A stretch of 64,000 nucleotides of DNA from Ralstonia pickettii (GTDB lineage Bacteria; Pseudomonadota; Gammaproteobacteria; Burkholderiales; Burkholderiaceae): NCBI RefSeq assembly GCF_001699815.1, contig NZ_MCGB01000061.1, positions 1-64,000 on the forward strand. Direction: 5' to 3'. Below are positions 28,951-39,211 of this stretch, in pieces. A program made the position numbers and the translations under genes. A model generated the notes under the pieces. That model worked only from the letters and a program-made list of their open reading frames with translations, had not been told where the DNA came from and searched no databases. Position 1 is the stretch's first letter, and each line of letters opens with the position of its first letter.

Positions 28951-29574
28951 ATGTCCCCAGTCGTCGCAACCGTCATTTTTGCCCTGGCCGCCTACCTGAT
29001 CGGCTCGATCTCGTTTGCCGTGGTGGTGAGCCGCGCGATGGGTCTGGCAGACCCGCGCACCTACGGCTCGGGCAACCCCGGCGCCACCAACGTGCTGCGC
29101 TCGGGCAACAAGAAGGCGGCCATCCTCACGCTGCTCGGCGATGCGGCCAAGGGCGGGCTGGCAGTGTGGCTGGCGCAATGGCTGGCGCCGCGCTTTGGCG
29201 TGGACGAGACCGGCATCGCGCTGGTGGTGATCGCCGTGTTCCTGGGCCACCTGTTTCCGGTGTTCCACCGCTTTGAGGGCGGCAAGGGCGTGGCCACGGC
29301 GGCAGGCATTCTGCTCGCGCTGAACGTGTGGCTCGGGCTGGCCACGCTCGCTACGTGGCTCATCATCGCCGTGTTCTTCCGTTATTCGTCGTTGGCTGCG
29401 CTGGTGTCGGCGGTGTTCGCGCCGTTCTTCTACGTGCTGATGAACGGCTTCGACTGGATTGCCGGGGCGGTTGCGCTGATGGCGGTGCTGCTTATCGCGC
29501 GCCACCGGGCCAATATCGCCAAGCTGCTGGCCGGCAAGGAAAGCCGCATCGGCGAGAAGAAGAAAGCCGCTTAA
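28951..29574 (+). CDS. plsY: Glycerol-3-phosphate acyltransferase PlsY
   Basis: A 207-residue inner-membrane enzyme that acylates glycerol-3-phosphate from acyl-phosphate, the first step of phospholipid synthesis. The three PlsY motifs are visible: [23 protein letters not shown], then [10 protein letters not shown] and [21 protein letters not shown]. About five membrane helices are present. A TACAAT -10-like box is at 28918-28923. Confidence 0.95.
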   Translation: MSPVVATVIFALAAYLIGSISFAVVVSRAMGLADPRTYGSGNPGATNVLRSGNKKAAILTLLGDAAKGGLAVWLAQWLAPRFGVDETGIALVVIAVFLGHLFPVFHRFEGGKGVATAAGILLALNVWLGLATLATWLIIAVFFRYSSLAALVSAVFAPFFYVLMNGFDWIAGAVALMAVLLIARHRANIAKLLAGKESRIGEKKKAA

Positions 29575-30587
29575 TTTCGCAGTTCGGCGCGCACCGAATG
29601 CGCGCGCCGATGTGCCCCCGGCGGCCGCCCCGTGTGCCGCCGGATCAACCGCCGGAAGGCGGACATGTCCTGATAGCCGCACTGCTCGGCAATCGCCGTC
29701 AGGCTCAGCGTGCTGACTTCGAGCAAGTGACACGCGCGCTCCACGCGCAACCGGTGCAGCAATTGCAGCGGCGACATCCCCACCGTTTTCGCGAAATGCC
29801 GCAGCAGCGTCCGCTCGCTGGTCGAGGCGGCGGCTGCGAGTTTTTCCAGATCAAACGGGTCGTGCAGATGCTGCTGCAGGTAACGCCGCGCGCGCAGCAC
29901 GACGCTGTCGCGGATGGCCGGCTTGCTGCGCAGCCAGATGCCGATCGCCTCGCCGCGCGAGGGGTGATCGAGCGCCGTATTGCCCAGCGTGCGCGCGAGC
30001 CGCGCATCCGCCAATCGCGCGACTAAGCGGTGCGTGAGCGCCACGCCATGCTCCATCGCCCGTGCGGTGATGACGTTGCCGCTGCTGACAATCGCCTGTG
30101 CAGGCACCACCTTCAGGCTGGGGAAATTGCCCTGCACCCACCCGGCAATCAGCCACGTGACGGTCAGGCGCTGCCCGGGCGGCAGCACGTCAGCCAGCAT
30201 CGCCACACCCGTGAACGGCGACGCCACCAACCGCCCGGCCTGCAGATAACGGCGGATGGTGGCGCGCTCCACTTCCAGGAGAGCCAGGCGCTGTTCCAGC
30301 GTGCCAATGTGGTCGAAATGCACGGGCGGGACAATCAACGCATCACCGAGCTGCGCGTCGTCATCCGGTAGTGCATCACAACGGCAAGCGAGCGTTTGTG
30401 CCGCAGCCTGCCAATGCGCCGGGTCCCGCGCGATGAGTCGCCAGCCGAACATCGGCGTCTTGGCGGCATTGGCGCGCTTGCCGGCCTGCATGGAAGCCAG
30501 CGCATTGGCCACGCCAAGCGTGTCGGCAGCCGTTGCCAGTGTGGAAAAGCCCGCGTCGGGAAAGGTCAGCAGGTCGATTTTCGGCAT
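29571..30587 (-). CDS. GlxA-type AraC family transcriptional regulator
   Basis: A 338-residue regulator with an N-terminal DJ-1/PfpI-like (class I glutamine amidotransferase-like) ligand domain ([19 protein letters not shown]) and a C-terminal AraC double helix-turn-helix ([39 protein letters not shown]). GlxA-like members often sense amino-group metabolites. It is divergent from the AHL acylase gene 160 bases away and is a candidate regulator of it. Its stop codon overlaps the plsY stop by 4 bases on the opposite strand. Confidence 0.87.
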   Translation of the reverse strand: MPKIDLLTFPDAGFSTLATAADTLGVANALASMQAGKRANAAKTPMFGWRLIARDPAHWQAAAQTLACRCDALPDDDAQLGDALIVPPVHFDHIGTLEQRLALLEVERATIRRYLQAGRLVASPFTGVAMLADVLPPGQRLTVTWLIAGWVQGNFPSLKVVPAQAIVSSGNVITARAMEHGVALTHRLVARLADARLARTLGNTALDHPSRGEAIGIWLRSKPAIRDSVVLRARRYLQQHLHDPFDLEKLAAAASTSERTLLRHFAKTVGMSPLQLLHRLRVERACHLLEVSTLSLTAIAEQCGYQDMSAFRRLIRRHTGRPPGAHRRAHSVRAELRN

Positions 30588-30747
30588 GCCCGAGTATAGG
30601 CGTGTGCGGCAATTCCCGTGGCGATATTGACCCCAATTCTGGCGGGAATACCTCTTTCGAATCAGACGCGCCCGATTGACGATGCGACGGTGGCTGAGCA
30701 CAGACGCAACCGCCCATAACGACACCGACATCAGGAGACAACGCACG

Positions 30748-33135
30748 ATGCAGCGATTCATGCAGGGATGCGCACTGCGCAGCGCGCTTGCCGTGGCCGC
30801 ACTTGCGGCGCTGGCCGGCTGCGCAAGCACCGACAGTGGCTGGGCCACGCCCGCGGACACCGGCATCTCGGCTGAAATCAGCCGCACCCGCTTCGGCATT
30901 CCGCACGTCCGTGCCAACGACTACGCCAGCCTCGGCTTCGGCATGGCCTATGCCTATGCACAGGACAATGTCTGCCTGCTGGCCGACCAGATCGTCACCG
31001 TCCACGGCGAGCGCTCGAAGACGTTCGGGCCGGACGGCACGGTCGTGGTGTCGTTCAAGTCGGTGCCGAACACCCAAGCCGACGCCTTCTTCAAGAGCGC
31101 ATTCGACGAGGCTGGCCTGCGCGCCGGCTATGCGCAGATGTCGCCTGAAGCGCGCGAGCTGCTGCGTGGCTACATCGCGGGCTACAACCGCTATCTGAAA
31201 GACACGCCGGCCGCCAACCGCCCAGCCGCCTGCCGCAATGCCGACTGGGTGCGTCCGCTCACGGTAGCCGACATGATGCTGATGGGCGAAGAAAAAGCCA
31301 TCCAGGCGAGCGCAGGTGCCATGCTGGCGAGCATCGTCGCCGCGCGGCCCCCGGGCGGCGCCCCTGCATCGGCGGTCATTCCACCCCATGCCGTCGACAT
31401 CGCTGCACTCGACCGCGACCTGCAACTGCGCGATATGCCGATCGGCTCCAACGGCTGGGCCTTCGGCAAGGACGCCACGGATAACGGCCGCGGTGTGCTG
31501 CTCGGCAACCCGCACTTCCCATGGACGACCACCAACCGCTTCTACCAGGTCCACCTGACCGTGCCTGGCAAGCTGGACGTGATGGGCGCGTCGATTGCCG
31601 CGTTCCCCGTCGTCAGCATCGGCTTCAACAAAGACGTGGCGTGGACGCATACCGTCTCCACCGGCCGCCGCTTCACGCTGTTCGAGCTGAAGCTGGCCGA
31701 AGGCGACCCGACCACCTACCTGATTGACGGCAAGCCGCACAAGATGACCACGCGCACCGTGGCTTTTGACGTGAAGCTGCCGGACGGCCGCATCGAGCGC
31801 CGCACGCACACCTTCTACAACACGGTGTACGGCCCCGTGCTGTCGATGCCCGCCGGTGGCATGCCGTGGACCTCGCAGAAGGCCTACACGCTGCGCGACG
31901 CCAATCGCAACAACACGCGCTCCATCGATACTTGGCTGCATATCGCACAGGCCAAGGACGTGGCGGGCATCCAGCAGGCGATCGGCAACCTCGGCATCCC
32001 CTGGGTGAACACGATCGCCACCGACCGAAACGGCCGTGCGCTGTTTGCCGATGTGTCGACCACGCCGGACGTGTCGGCTGAAGCGCTCAAGCGTTGCGCG
32101 CCGTCGCCGCTCGCAGACAAGCTCTTCAAGGGCGCGGGGCTGGTGCTGCTCGACGGCTCACGCAGTGCGTGCGACTGGCAGGTCGATCCGGCCTCGCCCG
32201 TGCCGGGCCTGGTGGCGCCCGCGCGCATGCCGGTACTGGAGCGGGAAGACTACGTCGCCAACAGCAACGACAGCTCGTGGCTGACCAACCCAGCGCAGAA
32301 GCTGACCGGCTTCTCGCCGGTGATGGGCTCGACCGACGTGCCGCAGCGCCTGCGCACACGCATCGGCATCATCGAAATCGAACGTCGCCTGAACGGCACT
32401 GACGGGCTGCCCGGCAACAAGGTCAACCTACCGAACCTGCAGGCGATGATCTTCCGCGACGCCAACCTCGCCGGCCACCTCGTGCACGACGATCTCCTGG
32501 CCGCCTGCAAAGGCACGTCCGATCTCTACACCGATGTACGCGACGGCTGCGCCGCCCTGGCGCAATGGAACCTCACGGACAACGTCGACGCACGCGCTGC
32601 GCACCTGTTCCGCGAGTTCTGGATGCGCGCCAAGGACATCCCGCACGTCCATGCGATCGACTTCAACCCGGCTGATCCGGTCCACACGCCGCGCAGCCTG
32701 CGCATGAGCGATGCAGCCGTGCGCACGGCCGTGTTCAAAGCATTGAAGGATGCCGTGGGCGCGGTTCGCACCGCCGGCTTTGCGCTGGATGCGCCGCTGG
32801 GCACTGTGCAGGCGGCACACGCGCCGGGCGACAACATCACCCTGCACGGCGGCGAGGAATACGAGGGCGTGCTGAACAAGCTGCAGAGCACGCCGATCGG
32901 GCCGAAGGGCCTGCAGGTGTATTTCGGCACGAGCTACATCCAGACTGTCACGTTCGACGATCAGGGCCCGGTGGCCGATGCGCTTCTGACCTACGGTGAA
33001 TCGACCGATCCGGCTTCACCGCATGCGTTCGACCAGATGCGCGAATTCTCGGCCAAGCGCTGGAACCGGCTACCGTTCTCGGAAGCCGCCATCGCCGCCG
33101 ATCCAGCACTGAAGGTGACGAAGTTGTCGCAGTAA
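30748..33135 (+). CDS. Acyl-homoserine-lactone acylase (penicillin amidase family), lipoprotein-type
   Basis: A 795-residue N-terminal-nucleophile hydrolase precursor. It probably removes the acyl chain from AHL quorum signals, as described for Ralstonia AiiD and R. solanacearum Aac (also called aculeacin A acylase). The N-terminus carries a lipobox LAGC with Cys25. The alpha subunit starts ISRTRFGIPHVRANDYASLG. Autocatalytic cleavage is expected before Ser234 in IGSNGWAFG, with the HTVSTGRRFTLFEL and Asn-containing YVANSNDSSWLTNP blocks following in the beta subunit. Length matches AiiD-type enzymes. The lipobox suggests anchoring at the outer membrane; relatives are usually described as periplasmic. 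Activity on cyclic lipopeptides is an alternative. A terminator follows. Confidence 0.85.
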   Translation: MQRFMQGCALRSALAVAALAALAGCASTDSGWATPADTGISAEISRTRFGIPHVRANDYASLGFGMAYAYAQDNVCLLADQIVTVHGERSKTFGPDGTVVVSFKSVPNTQADAFFKSAFDEAGLRAGYAQMSPEARELLRGYIAGYNRYLKDTPAANRPAACRNADWVRPLTVADMMLMGEEKAIQASAGAMLASIVAARPPGGAPASAVIPPHAVDIAALDRDLQLRDMPIGSNGWAFGKDATDNGRGVLLGNPHFPWTTTNRFYQVHLTVPGKLDVMGASIAAFPVVSIGFNKDVAWTHTVSTGRRFTLFELKLAEGDPTTYLIDGKPHKMTTRTVAFDVKLPDGRIERRTHTFYNTVYGPVLSMPAGGMPWTSQKAYTLRDANRNNTRSIDTWLHIAQAKDVAGIQQAIGNLGIPWVNTIATDRNGRALFADVSTTPDVSAEALKRCAPSPLADKLFKGAGLVLLDGSRSACDWQVDPASPVPGLVAPARMPVLEREDYVANSNDSSWLTNPAQKLTGFSPVMGSTDVPQRLRTRIGIIEIERRLNGTDGLPGNKVNLPNLQAMIFRDANLAGHLVHDDLLAACKGTSDLYTDVRDGCAALAQWNLTDNVDARAAHLFREFWMRAKDIPHVHAIDFNPADPVHTPRSLRMSDAAVRTAVFKALKDAVGAVRTAGFALDAPLGTVQAAHAPGDNITLHGGEEYEGVLNKLQSTPIGPKGLQVYFGTSYIQTVTFDDQGPVADALLTYGESTDPASPHAFDQMREFSAKRWNRLPFSEAAIAADPALKVTKLSQ

Positions 33136-33154
33136 ACTTTGCCGCTGCAAATGC

Positions 33155-33182
33155 AAACGCCCCGCTCGTGCGGGGCGTTTTG
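33155..33182. terminator. Bidirectional terminator between the acylase gene and yajQ
   Basis: Stem AAACGCCCCGC / GCGGGGCGTTT with a four-base loop TCGT. A T run follows on the plus strand and an A run precedes it, so it can serve both the acylase gene and the convergent yajQ. Confidence 0.88.
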
Positions 33183-33201
33183 CTTGGAAAGCGCGTCGGG
33201 C

Positions 33202-33687
33202 TCAGTCGCGGAAGTTATTGAAATCCAGCGGCGTGTCGCTCACCTCCTTGCGCAGCATGGCGATCACGCTTTGCAGGTCATCCCGCTTGGCGCCGGTCAC
33301 ACGTACCGCGTCGCCCTGGATGCTTGCCTGCACCTTGATCTTGCTGTCCTTGATCGTCTTGACGATCTTCTTGGCCAGGTCGCCCGAGACGCCCTTCTTG
33401 ATCTTGACGACCTGCTTCATCTTGTCGCCGCCGATCTTCTGCTTGTCCTGGTAGTCCAGGAAGCGTACGTCGACGTTGCGTTTGGCGAGCTTGTTCATCA
33501 GCACGTCGTTGACCTGTTCGATCTTGAAATCGTCGTCGGCAAACAGCGTGAGTTCCTGCTCCTTGTGCTCGACCCGGGAGTCCGAGCCCTTGAAGTCGAA
33601 TCGCGTCGAAATCTCTTTGTTGGCCTGTTCCACGGCGTTTTTCACTTCCACCATGTTGGCTTCGCATACCACGTCAAACGACGGCAT
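33202..33687 (-). CDS. yajQ: YajQ family cyclic-di-GMP-binding protein
   Basis: A 161-residue protein of the YajQ family, some members of which bind cyclic di-GMP and modulate transcription factors. The conserved start [19 protein letters not shown] and the core [15 protein letters not shown] are present, with [20 protein letters not shown] further on. It is monocistronic and divergent from murB. Confidence 0.92.
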   Translation of the reverse strand: MPSFDVVCEANMVEVKNAVEQANKEISTRFDFKGSDSRVEHKEQELTLFADDDFKIEQVNDVLMNKLAKRNVDVRFLDYQDKQKIGGDKMKQVVKIKKGVSGDLAKKIVKTIKDSKIKVQASIQGDAVRVTGAKRDDLQSVIAMLRKEVSDTPLDFNNFRD

Positions 33688-33760
33688 CGTGTTCTCCTTG
33701 CAGACTTGAATTCGGGTTGCTGCGGCGCCCTTGTGCGGGTGCCGCGTTCGCCATGGCTTC

Positions 33761-33766
33761 TATAAT
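33761..33766 (+). promoter_or_regulatory. murB: -10 element for murB
   Basis: TATAAT lies 28 bases before the murB ATG; no good -35 is seen at standard spacing. The region is shared with the divergent yajQ gene. Confidence 0.5.
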
Positions 33767-33793
33767 CTTGGCTTTCCCAGCAGATTTGGCGCC

Positions 33794-34822
33794 ATGGCGT
33801 TGCTCGACACGCATTATCCCCTAGGCCAGCACAACACGTTCCGTTTTGAGGCCACCGCCCGCTACGCCGCGCACGTGCGCACGCCGGAAGACATTCCCGC
33901 CGCGCTGGCCGACCCGCGCGTGCAGGGCTTGCCTGTGCTGGTGCTGGGTGGCGGCAGCAACGTCGTGCTCACGCGCGATTTCGAAGGCCTGGTGTTGCTG
34001 ATGGAGATTATGGGCATCGCCACTGGCCAAAGCATGGTCGATGGCCACGCAGTCAACACCATCACCGCAGGCGGCGGCGAATCTTGGCACGGCCTGGTCG
34101 CTCACACCGTCTCTCATGGCTTGCCTGGGCTGGAAAACCTCGCGCTGATTCCCGGTACGGCGGGCGCGGCGCCCATCCAGAACATCGGCGCATACGGCGT
34201 CGAGATCAAGGACCGCTTCCAGTCCCTGCGCGCCTACGACCGCCACGCCGGCGAGTTCGTCTCCCTCACCGCCGCCGATTGCGCCTTCGGCTATCGCGAC
34301 AGCCTCTTCAAGCGCGCCGGCGCCGATCGCTACGTCATCACCGAAGTCACCTTCGCCCTGCCGGTGGATTGGCAGCCCGACACGCATTACGCCGAACTCG
34401 CGCGCGAGTTGGCCGCGCAGAACATCGCCCGCCCGACGGCGCAGGACATCTTCGATGCGGTTGTCACCATCCGCCGCCGCAAGCTGCCCGATCCGGCGGA
34501 GATTGGCAACGCGGGCAGCTTCTTCAAGAACCCCATCGTCGACGCCGCGACGCGCGATGCGCTGGCCGCGCGCTTCCCGAATCTGGTCGGATATGCCCAG
34601 CCGGACGGCAAATACAAGCTCGCCGCCGGCTGGTTGATCGATCAGTGCGGCTTCAAGGGCCGGCAGAGCTGCGCAGTGGGCGTGTATGAAAAGCAGGCGC
34701 TGGTGCTGGTGCACCGTGGCGGCGGCAGCGCGGTTCAGTTGATGACACTGGCACGTGAGATCCAGGACGCGGTTCATGCGCGCTTTGGCGTACGCATCGA
34801 ACCTGAACCGGTTGTGGTGTAA
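33794..34822 (+). CDS. murB: UDP-N-acetylenolpyruvoylglucosamine reductase
   Basis: A 342-residue FAD enzyme that reduces UDP-GlcNAc-enolpyruvate to UDP-MurNAc in peptidoglycan synthesis. FAD-site blocks are VLGGGSNVVLT and LIPGTAGAAPIQNIGAYGVE. The substrate/catalytic GYRDSLFK and NAGSFFKNP (catalytic Ser) follow. Length and the extra C-terminal region match the type I, E. coli-like enzyme. The start at 33794 gives MALLDTHYPLGQHNTFR. Confidence 0.95.
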   Translation: MALLDTHYPLGQHNTFRFEATARYAAHVRTPEDIPAALADPRVQGLPVLVLGGGSNVVLTRDFEGLVLLMEIMGIATGQSMVDGHAVNTITAGGGESWHGLVAHTVSHGLPGLENLALIPGTAGAAPIQNIGAYGVEIKDRFQSLRAYDRHAGEFVSLTAADCAFGYRDSLFKRAGADRYVITEVTFALPVDWQPDTHYAELARELAAQNIARPTAQDIFDAVVTIRRRKLPDPAEIGNAGSFFKNPIVDAATRDALAARFPNLVGYAQPDGKYKLAAGWLIDQCGFKGRQSCAVGVYEKQALVLVHRGGGSAVQLMTLAREIQDAVHARFGVRIEPEPVVV

Positions 34823-34971
34823 ACGGGTTGGTGGATGGGCGGGCTGGGCATCTTGCGCCACATCGCATGCGTCTTGGAGCCAGGCGCCCTTCGGCTGACG
34901 TACCCGCGGTCGATCCAATGGCCTAAAATGCTTGGTTTGACCCTACGACCTCCCTTTTCGCGCTCCATTTC

Positions 34972-35289
34972 ATGACCACCGAAACCTTTGACGGCGTCCG
35001 CCTGACCACCAAGGCCAATGTGTACTTCGACGGAAAGTGCGTCAGCCACAGCTTTACCCTGCCCGACGGCACCAAGAAGTCCGTGGGTGTGGTGCTGCCG
35101 GCCACGCTGACCTTCGGCACGGCCGCAGCCGAGATCATGGAATGCGTGGGCGGTTCGTGCGAATACAAGCTCGACGGCACCGATGAATGGAAGACGTCCG
35201 GCGCAGGCGACAGCTTCCAGGTTCCGGCCAACTCGAAGTTCGACATTCGGGTGACCGAGGCCTACCACTACATCTGCCACTACGCCTGA
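34972..35289 (+). CDS. ppnP: Pyrimidine/purine nucleoside phosphorylase PpnP
   Basis: A 105-residue cupin-fold protein of the former DUF1255 family, shown in E. coli to phosphorolyse several nucleosides. Conserved segments are ANVYFDGKCVSHSF, GVVLPATLTFGTAAAEIMEC, GDSFQVPANSKFDIRV and the C-terminal YHYICHYA. The stop codon touches the left arm of a 121-bp palindrome. Confidence 0.9.
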   Translation: MTTETFDGVRLTTKANVYFDGKCVSHSFTLPDGTKKSVGVVLPATLTFGTAAAEIMECVGGSCEYKLDGTDEWKTSGAGDSFQVPANSKFDIRVTEAYHYICHYA

Positions 35290-35409
35290 AACCGGCTCAC
35301 GATCCTACTGCGCACTCCGATCTTGGCCCTGCGATGCTCGCCGTACCCATGTACGGCTGCGCTTCTCGAACCAACCTCGGAGCGCTCGCTGCGGATCGTG
35401 AGCCGGTTT
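35289..35409. repeat. 121-bp long palindrome between ppnP and argG
   Basis: Perfect 17-bp outer arms (AAACCGGCTCACGATCC at 35289-35305 and its complement at 35393-35409) and an exact central stem-loop GCCGTACCCATGTACGGC (35340-35357). Symmetric inner segments (CTCCGA 35315-35320 with TCGGAG 35377-35382) share the same centre near 35349. No T run follows, so it is not a standard terminator. It resembles a palindromic intergenic repeat; no second copy is seen in this window. Confidence 0.85.
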
Positions 35410-35411
35410 GA

Positions 35412-36779
<1,368 letters not shown>

Positions 36780-36800
36780 CTGCCTGCCGCTTCAAGGCAA

Positions 36801-36837
36801 AAAGGCCGCTCCGACGTCAATCGGAGCGGCCTTTTTT
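36801..36837. terminator. Terminator between argG and argF
   Basis: Stem AAAGGCCGCTCCGA / TCGGAGCGGCCTTT with a six-base loop and a T run. The preceding A residues make it usable from both sides. Confidence 0.92.
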
Positions 36838-36865
36838 ATGCCTGCAGATCTGGGCGACTGCGCGC

Positions 36866-37792
36866 TCAGTAGCGACCGCAGAGCAGATATTCCATCAGCG
36901 CCTTCTGCACGTGCAGGCGGTTTTCCGCCTCGTCCCACACGACGCTCTGCTTGCCGTCGATGACGGCCGCTTCGACTTCCTCGCCGCGGTGAGCGGGCAG
37001 GCAGTGCATGAACAGCGCATCGGGTTGCGCGCGCTGCATCATCGCCTCGGTGACCATCCAGTCGCCAAAGGCCTTCTTGCGCGCTTCGTTTTCAGCTTCG
37101 TAGCCCATGCTGGTCCACACGTCCGTGGTCACCAGATGCGCGCCGTCGCAGGCTTCGAGCGGGTTTTCGAACACATGCACGAACGGCAAGGCGGAATCGG
37201 CCACCATGGCCGGATCCAGCTGATAGCCCTTCGGCGCAGAAAAATGGAAGCGGAAGCCGAGAATCTCCGCCGCCTGGACCCACGTGTAGGCCATGTTGTT
37301 GGCATCGCCCACCCAGGTGACGGTCTTGCCCTTGATGGGGCCGCGCTGCTCGATGAAGGTAAAGATGTCGGCCAGCACCTGGCACGGGTGGTATTCGTTG
37401 GTCAGCCCGTTGATGACCGGCACGCGCGAATGCGCAGCAAAGCGCTCGATGATCTCCTGCCCGAAGGTGCGGATCATGATGATGTCGGTCATGCGGGAGA
37501 TGACCTGCGCCGCGTCTTCGATCGGCTCACCGCGCCCAAGCTGGGAATCGCGCGTATTCAGGAAGACTGCGTGACCGCCGAGCTGGTGAATGCCGGCTTC
37601 GAACGACAGGCGCGTACGCGTGGAATTCTTCTCGAAGATCATGGCCAGCGTGCGGTCGTGCAGCGGGTGCCACGTCTCGTAGTTCTTGAACTTGGCCTTG
37701 AGGATCGCGGAACGGTCCAGCAGGTATTCGTACTCTTCCAGAGAAAAGTCCTTGAACTGCAGGTAGTGCTTGATCGAGCTTGGTGGGTTCAT
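36866..37792 (-). CDS. argF: Ornithine carbamoyltransferase
   Basis: A 308-residue enzyme making citrulline from ornithine and carbamoyl phosphate. The carbamoyl-phosphate site STRTR is at residues 57-61 (EKNSTRTRLSFE), with HPCQVLAD in the middle and the ornithine/catalytic HCLPAHRGEE near the end. The start at 37792 gives MNPPSSIKHYLQFKDFS. It is convergent with argG. Confidence 0.96.
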   Translation of the reverse strand: MNPPSSIKHYLQFKDFSLEEYEYLLDRSAILKAKFKNYETWHPLHDRTLAMIFEKNSTRTRLSFEAGIHQLGGHAVFLNTRDSQLGRGEPIEDAAQVISRMTDIIMIRTFGQEIIERFAAHSRVPVINGLTNEYHPCQVLADIFTFIEQRGPIKGKTVTWVGDANNMAYTWVQAAEILGFRFHFSAPKGYQLDPAMVADSALPFVHVFENPLEACDGAHLVTTDVWTSMGYEAENEARKKAFGDWMVTEAMMQRAQPDALFMHCLPAHRGEEVEAAVIDGKQSVVWDEAENRLHVQKALMEYLLCGRY

Positions 37793-38160
37793 AAAACAAC
37801 GAAGGCGGCCTGCAGTTGACGCACCGGGAACATCCCGTGGCACGTCGCCCTAGCCGCCTTGCCTGTTGAAGATTCAGGCCATCATACGGGATCGCCACCG
37901 GTTTGGCGAGTTTCGCGCCTGCGCGGGCCGGCTACATAAAGGCCTGGGTGAAAGGCCGATGAAAGTCTTATATAAGATATAATACTTGCTGCCTCGGATG
38001 CCCCAACCGTCCGCAAACCGGTACGACAAGCCGGTCCGTCCGGTTCATGAATCGGCAACCAGGCAAGCGCATCATCTGCACCACAAGTGCACCCCGCTCG
38101 AACGTTGCGGCACCCGCACGGTCGAAGTCGTTTGCAAATCTCCACAGCCCCACGCAGTCC
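37793..38160. promoter_or_regulatory. Divergent region argF / DUF3579 gene with palindrome overlapping a promoter
   Basis: A 368-base region without a convincing gene. It holds a perfect 12-bp palindrome TCTTATATAAGA (37966-37977) immediately followed by a consensus -10 TATAAT (37978-37983) in the plus direction, leaving a leader of about 170 bases before the DUF3579 gene. The palindrome sits where a repressor would block RNA polymerase. Confidence 0.55.
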
Positions 38161-38484
38161 ATGGCAGCCAACCCTCGCCAATTCTTTATCCAGGGCGTCA
38201 CCCGCGACGGAAAAACCTTCCGCCCGAGCGACTGGGCCGATCGGCTGTGCGGTGTGATGGCGCAGTTCCGCCCTGCCGGCGATTCCGGAGATCCCCGCTT
38301 CACCTATTCCCCCTACGTGCGCCCCGTCATGTCGGGCGGCATCCGCAGCGTATTCGTCGACGAGCGCCTGCGCGACATCGAACCCAAGGCGCTGGATTTC
38401 GTACTGAACTTCGCGCACGACAACAATCTCCAGCTCGTGGAAGCCTGCATCCTGCCGGAAGGCGGTGCTCCCGCGAAAAGCTAA
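38161..38484 (+). CDS. DUF3579 domain-containing protein
   Basis: A 107-residue protein conserved in betaproteobacteria next to argF and rpsT. Typical blocks are MAANPRQFFIQGVTRDGKTFRPSDWADRL and SPYVRPVMSGGIRSVFVDERL, then ALDFVLNFAHDNNLQ. The function is unknown; there is no signal peptide or membrane segment. The promoter at 37,978 carries an overlapping palindrome, suggesting regulated expression. Confidence 0.82.
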   Translation: MAANPRQFFIQGVTRDGKTFRPSDWADRLCGVMAQFRPAGDSGDPRFTYSPYVRPVMSGGIRSVFVDERLRDIEPKALDFVLNFAHDNNLQLVEACILPEGGAPAKS

Positions 38485-38540
38485 TCTTCGCAAGCTCGTC
38501 CGACGCAGCGCCTCGCACATTTACAGCGCGCGCAAAATAC

Positions 38541-38569
38541 AAAAAGCCCGTCCGAAGACGGGCTTTTTT
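38541..38569. terminator. Bidirectional terminator between DUF3579 gene and rpsT
   Basis: Stem AAAAGCCCGTC / GACGGGCTTTT around CGAA, with T and A runs on the two sides. Confidence 0.92.
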
Positions 38570-38628
38570 ATCGTCGGAGCGCGACGTTGCGTGTCGCGCC
38601 ATGCCGGCTAGGCCGGCATCAACCGAAC

Positions 38629-38895
38629 TTAGGCAGCCATTGCCTTGATGGCAGCGGACAGACGCGACTTGGCGCGTGCAGCCTTGTTCTTGTGGACGAT
38701 CTTCTTGTCAGCGATGCTGTCGATCGTGCTTTGGGCGGTCTTGAATGCAGCAGCAGCTGCAGTCTTGTCGCCAGCGGCCACAGCCTTGCGGACGCCCTTG
38801 ATTGCGGTACGCAGACGCGAGCGCAGAGCCGAGTTGTGAGCGTTCTGAACGACGGCTTGGCGTGCGCGCTTGCGTGCTTGTGCGGTGTTTGCCAT
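38629..38895 (-). CDS. rpsT: 30S ribosomal protein S20
   Basis: An 88-residue basic helical protein that binds 16S rRNA in the small subunit. The sequence [18 protein letters not shown] and the C-terminal [17 protein letters not shown] are typical. It is monocistronic and divergent from murJ, with its terminator shared with the DUF3579 gene. Confidence 0.96.
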   Translation of the reverse strand: MANTAQARKRARQAVVQNAHNSALRSRLRTAIKGVRKAVAAGDKTAAAAAFKTAQSTIDSIADKKIVHKNKAARAKSRLSAAIKAMAA

Positions 38896-39060
38896 GGAAA
38901 AATCCCTGAAGAAACGGTAGCAAGCGCCCCGGGAGACACGGAAGGCCGAAGCGCGCAAATTGGTGAAAGACGGCAATTATACGCAGACTTCCGCACCCAA
39001 CGCAAACCCTGTTGTGAAAATCGCCCGGATAACGGCAGTTTGCGGCTTTTGCGGCACTTT

Positions 39061-39089
39061 TTGGCGCATGCCGAGCCGGTCCCTATAAT
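39061..39089 (+). promoter_or_regulatory. murJ: Sigma-70 promoter for murJ
   Basis: TTGGCG (39061-39066), a 17-base spacer and a consensus TATAAT (39084-39089), about 120 bases upstream of the murJ start. This is the best-formed promoter seen in the window. Confidence 0.65.
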
Positions 39090-39211
39090 ACGGCCGCAAT
39101 TGTGCCCTCCGGTCACGTCAGTCACCCCGGGCGCGAACCCCGCATGGCGCCGTCGGTCAGACCGCCATCGCCGTGTTTGCCTCTCAGGCGGCGCCCAACC
39201 ACGCATTCATC

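Noticed and set aside
35289-35409. Intrinsic terminator for ppnP
   Set aside because: The hairpin is far longer than a terminator stem and lacks a following T run on either strand.
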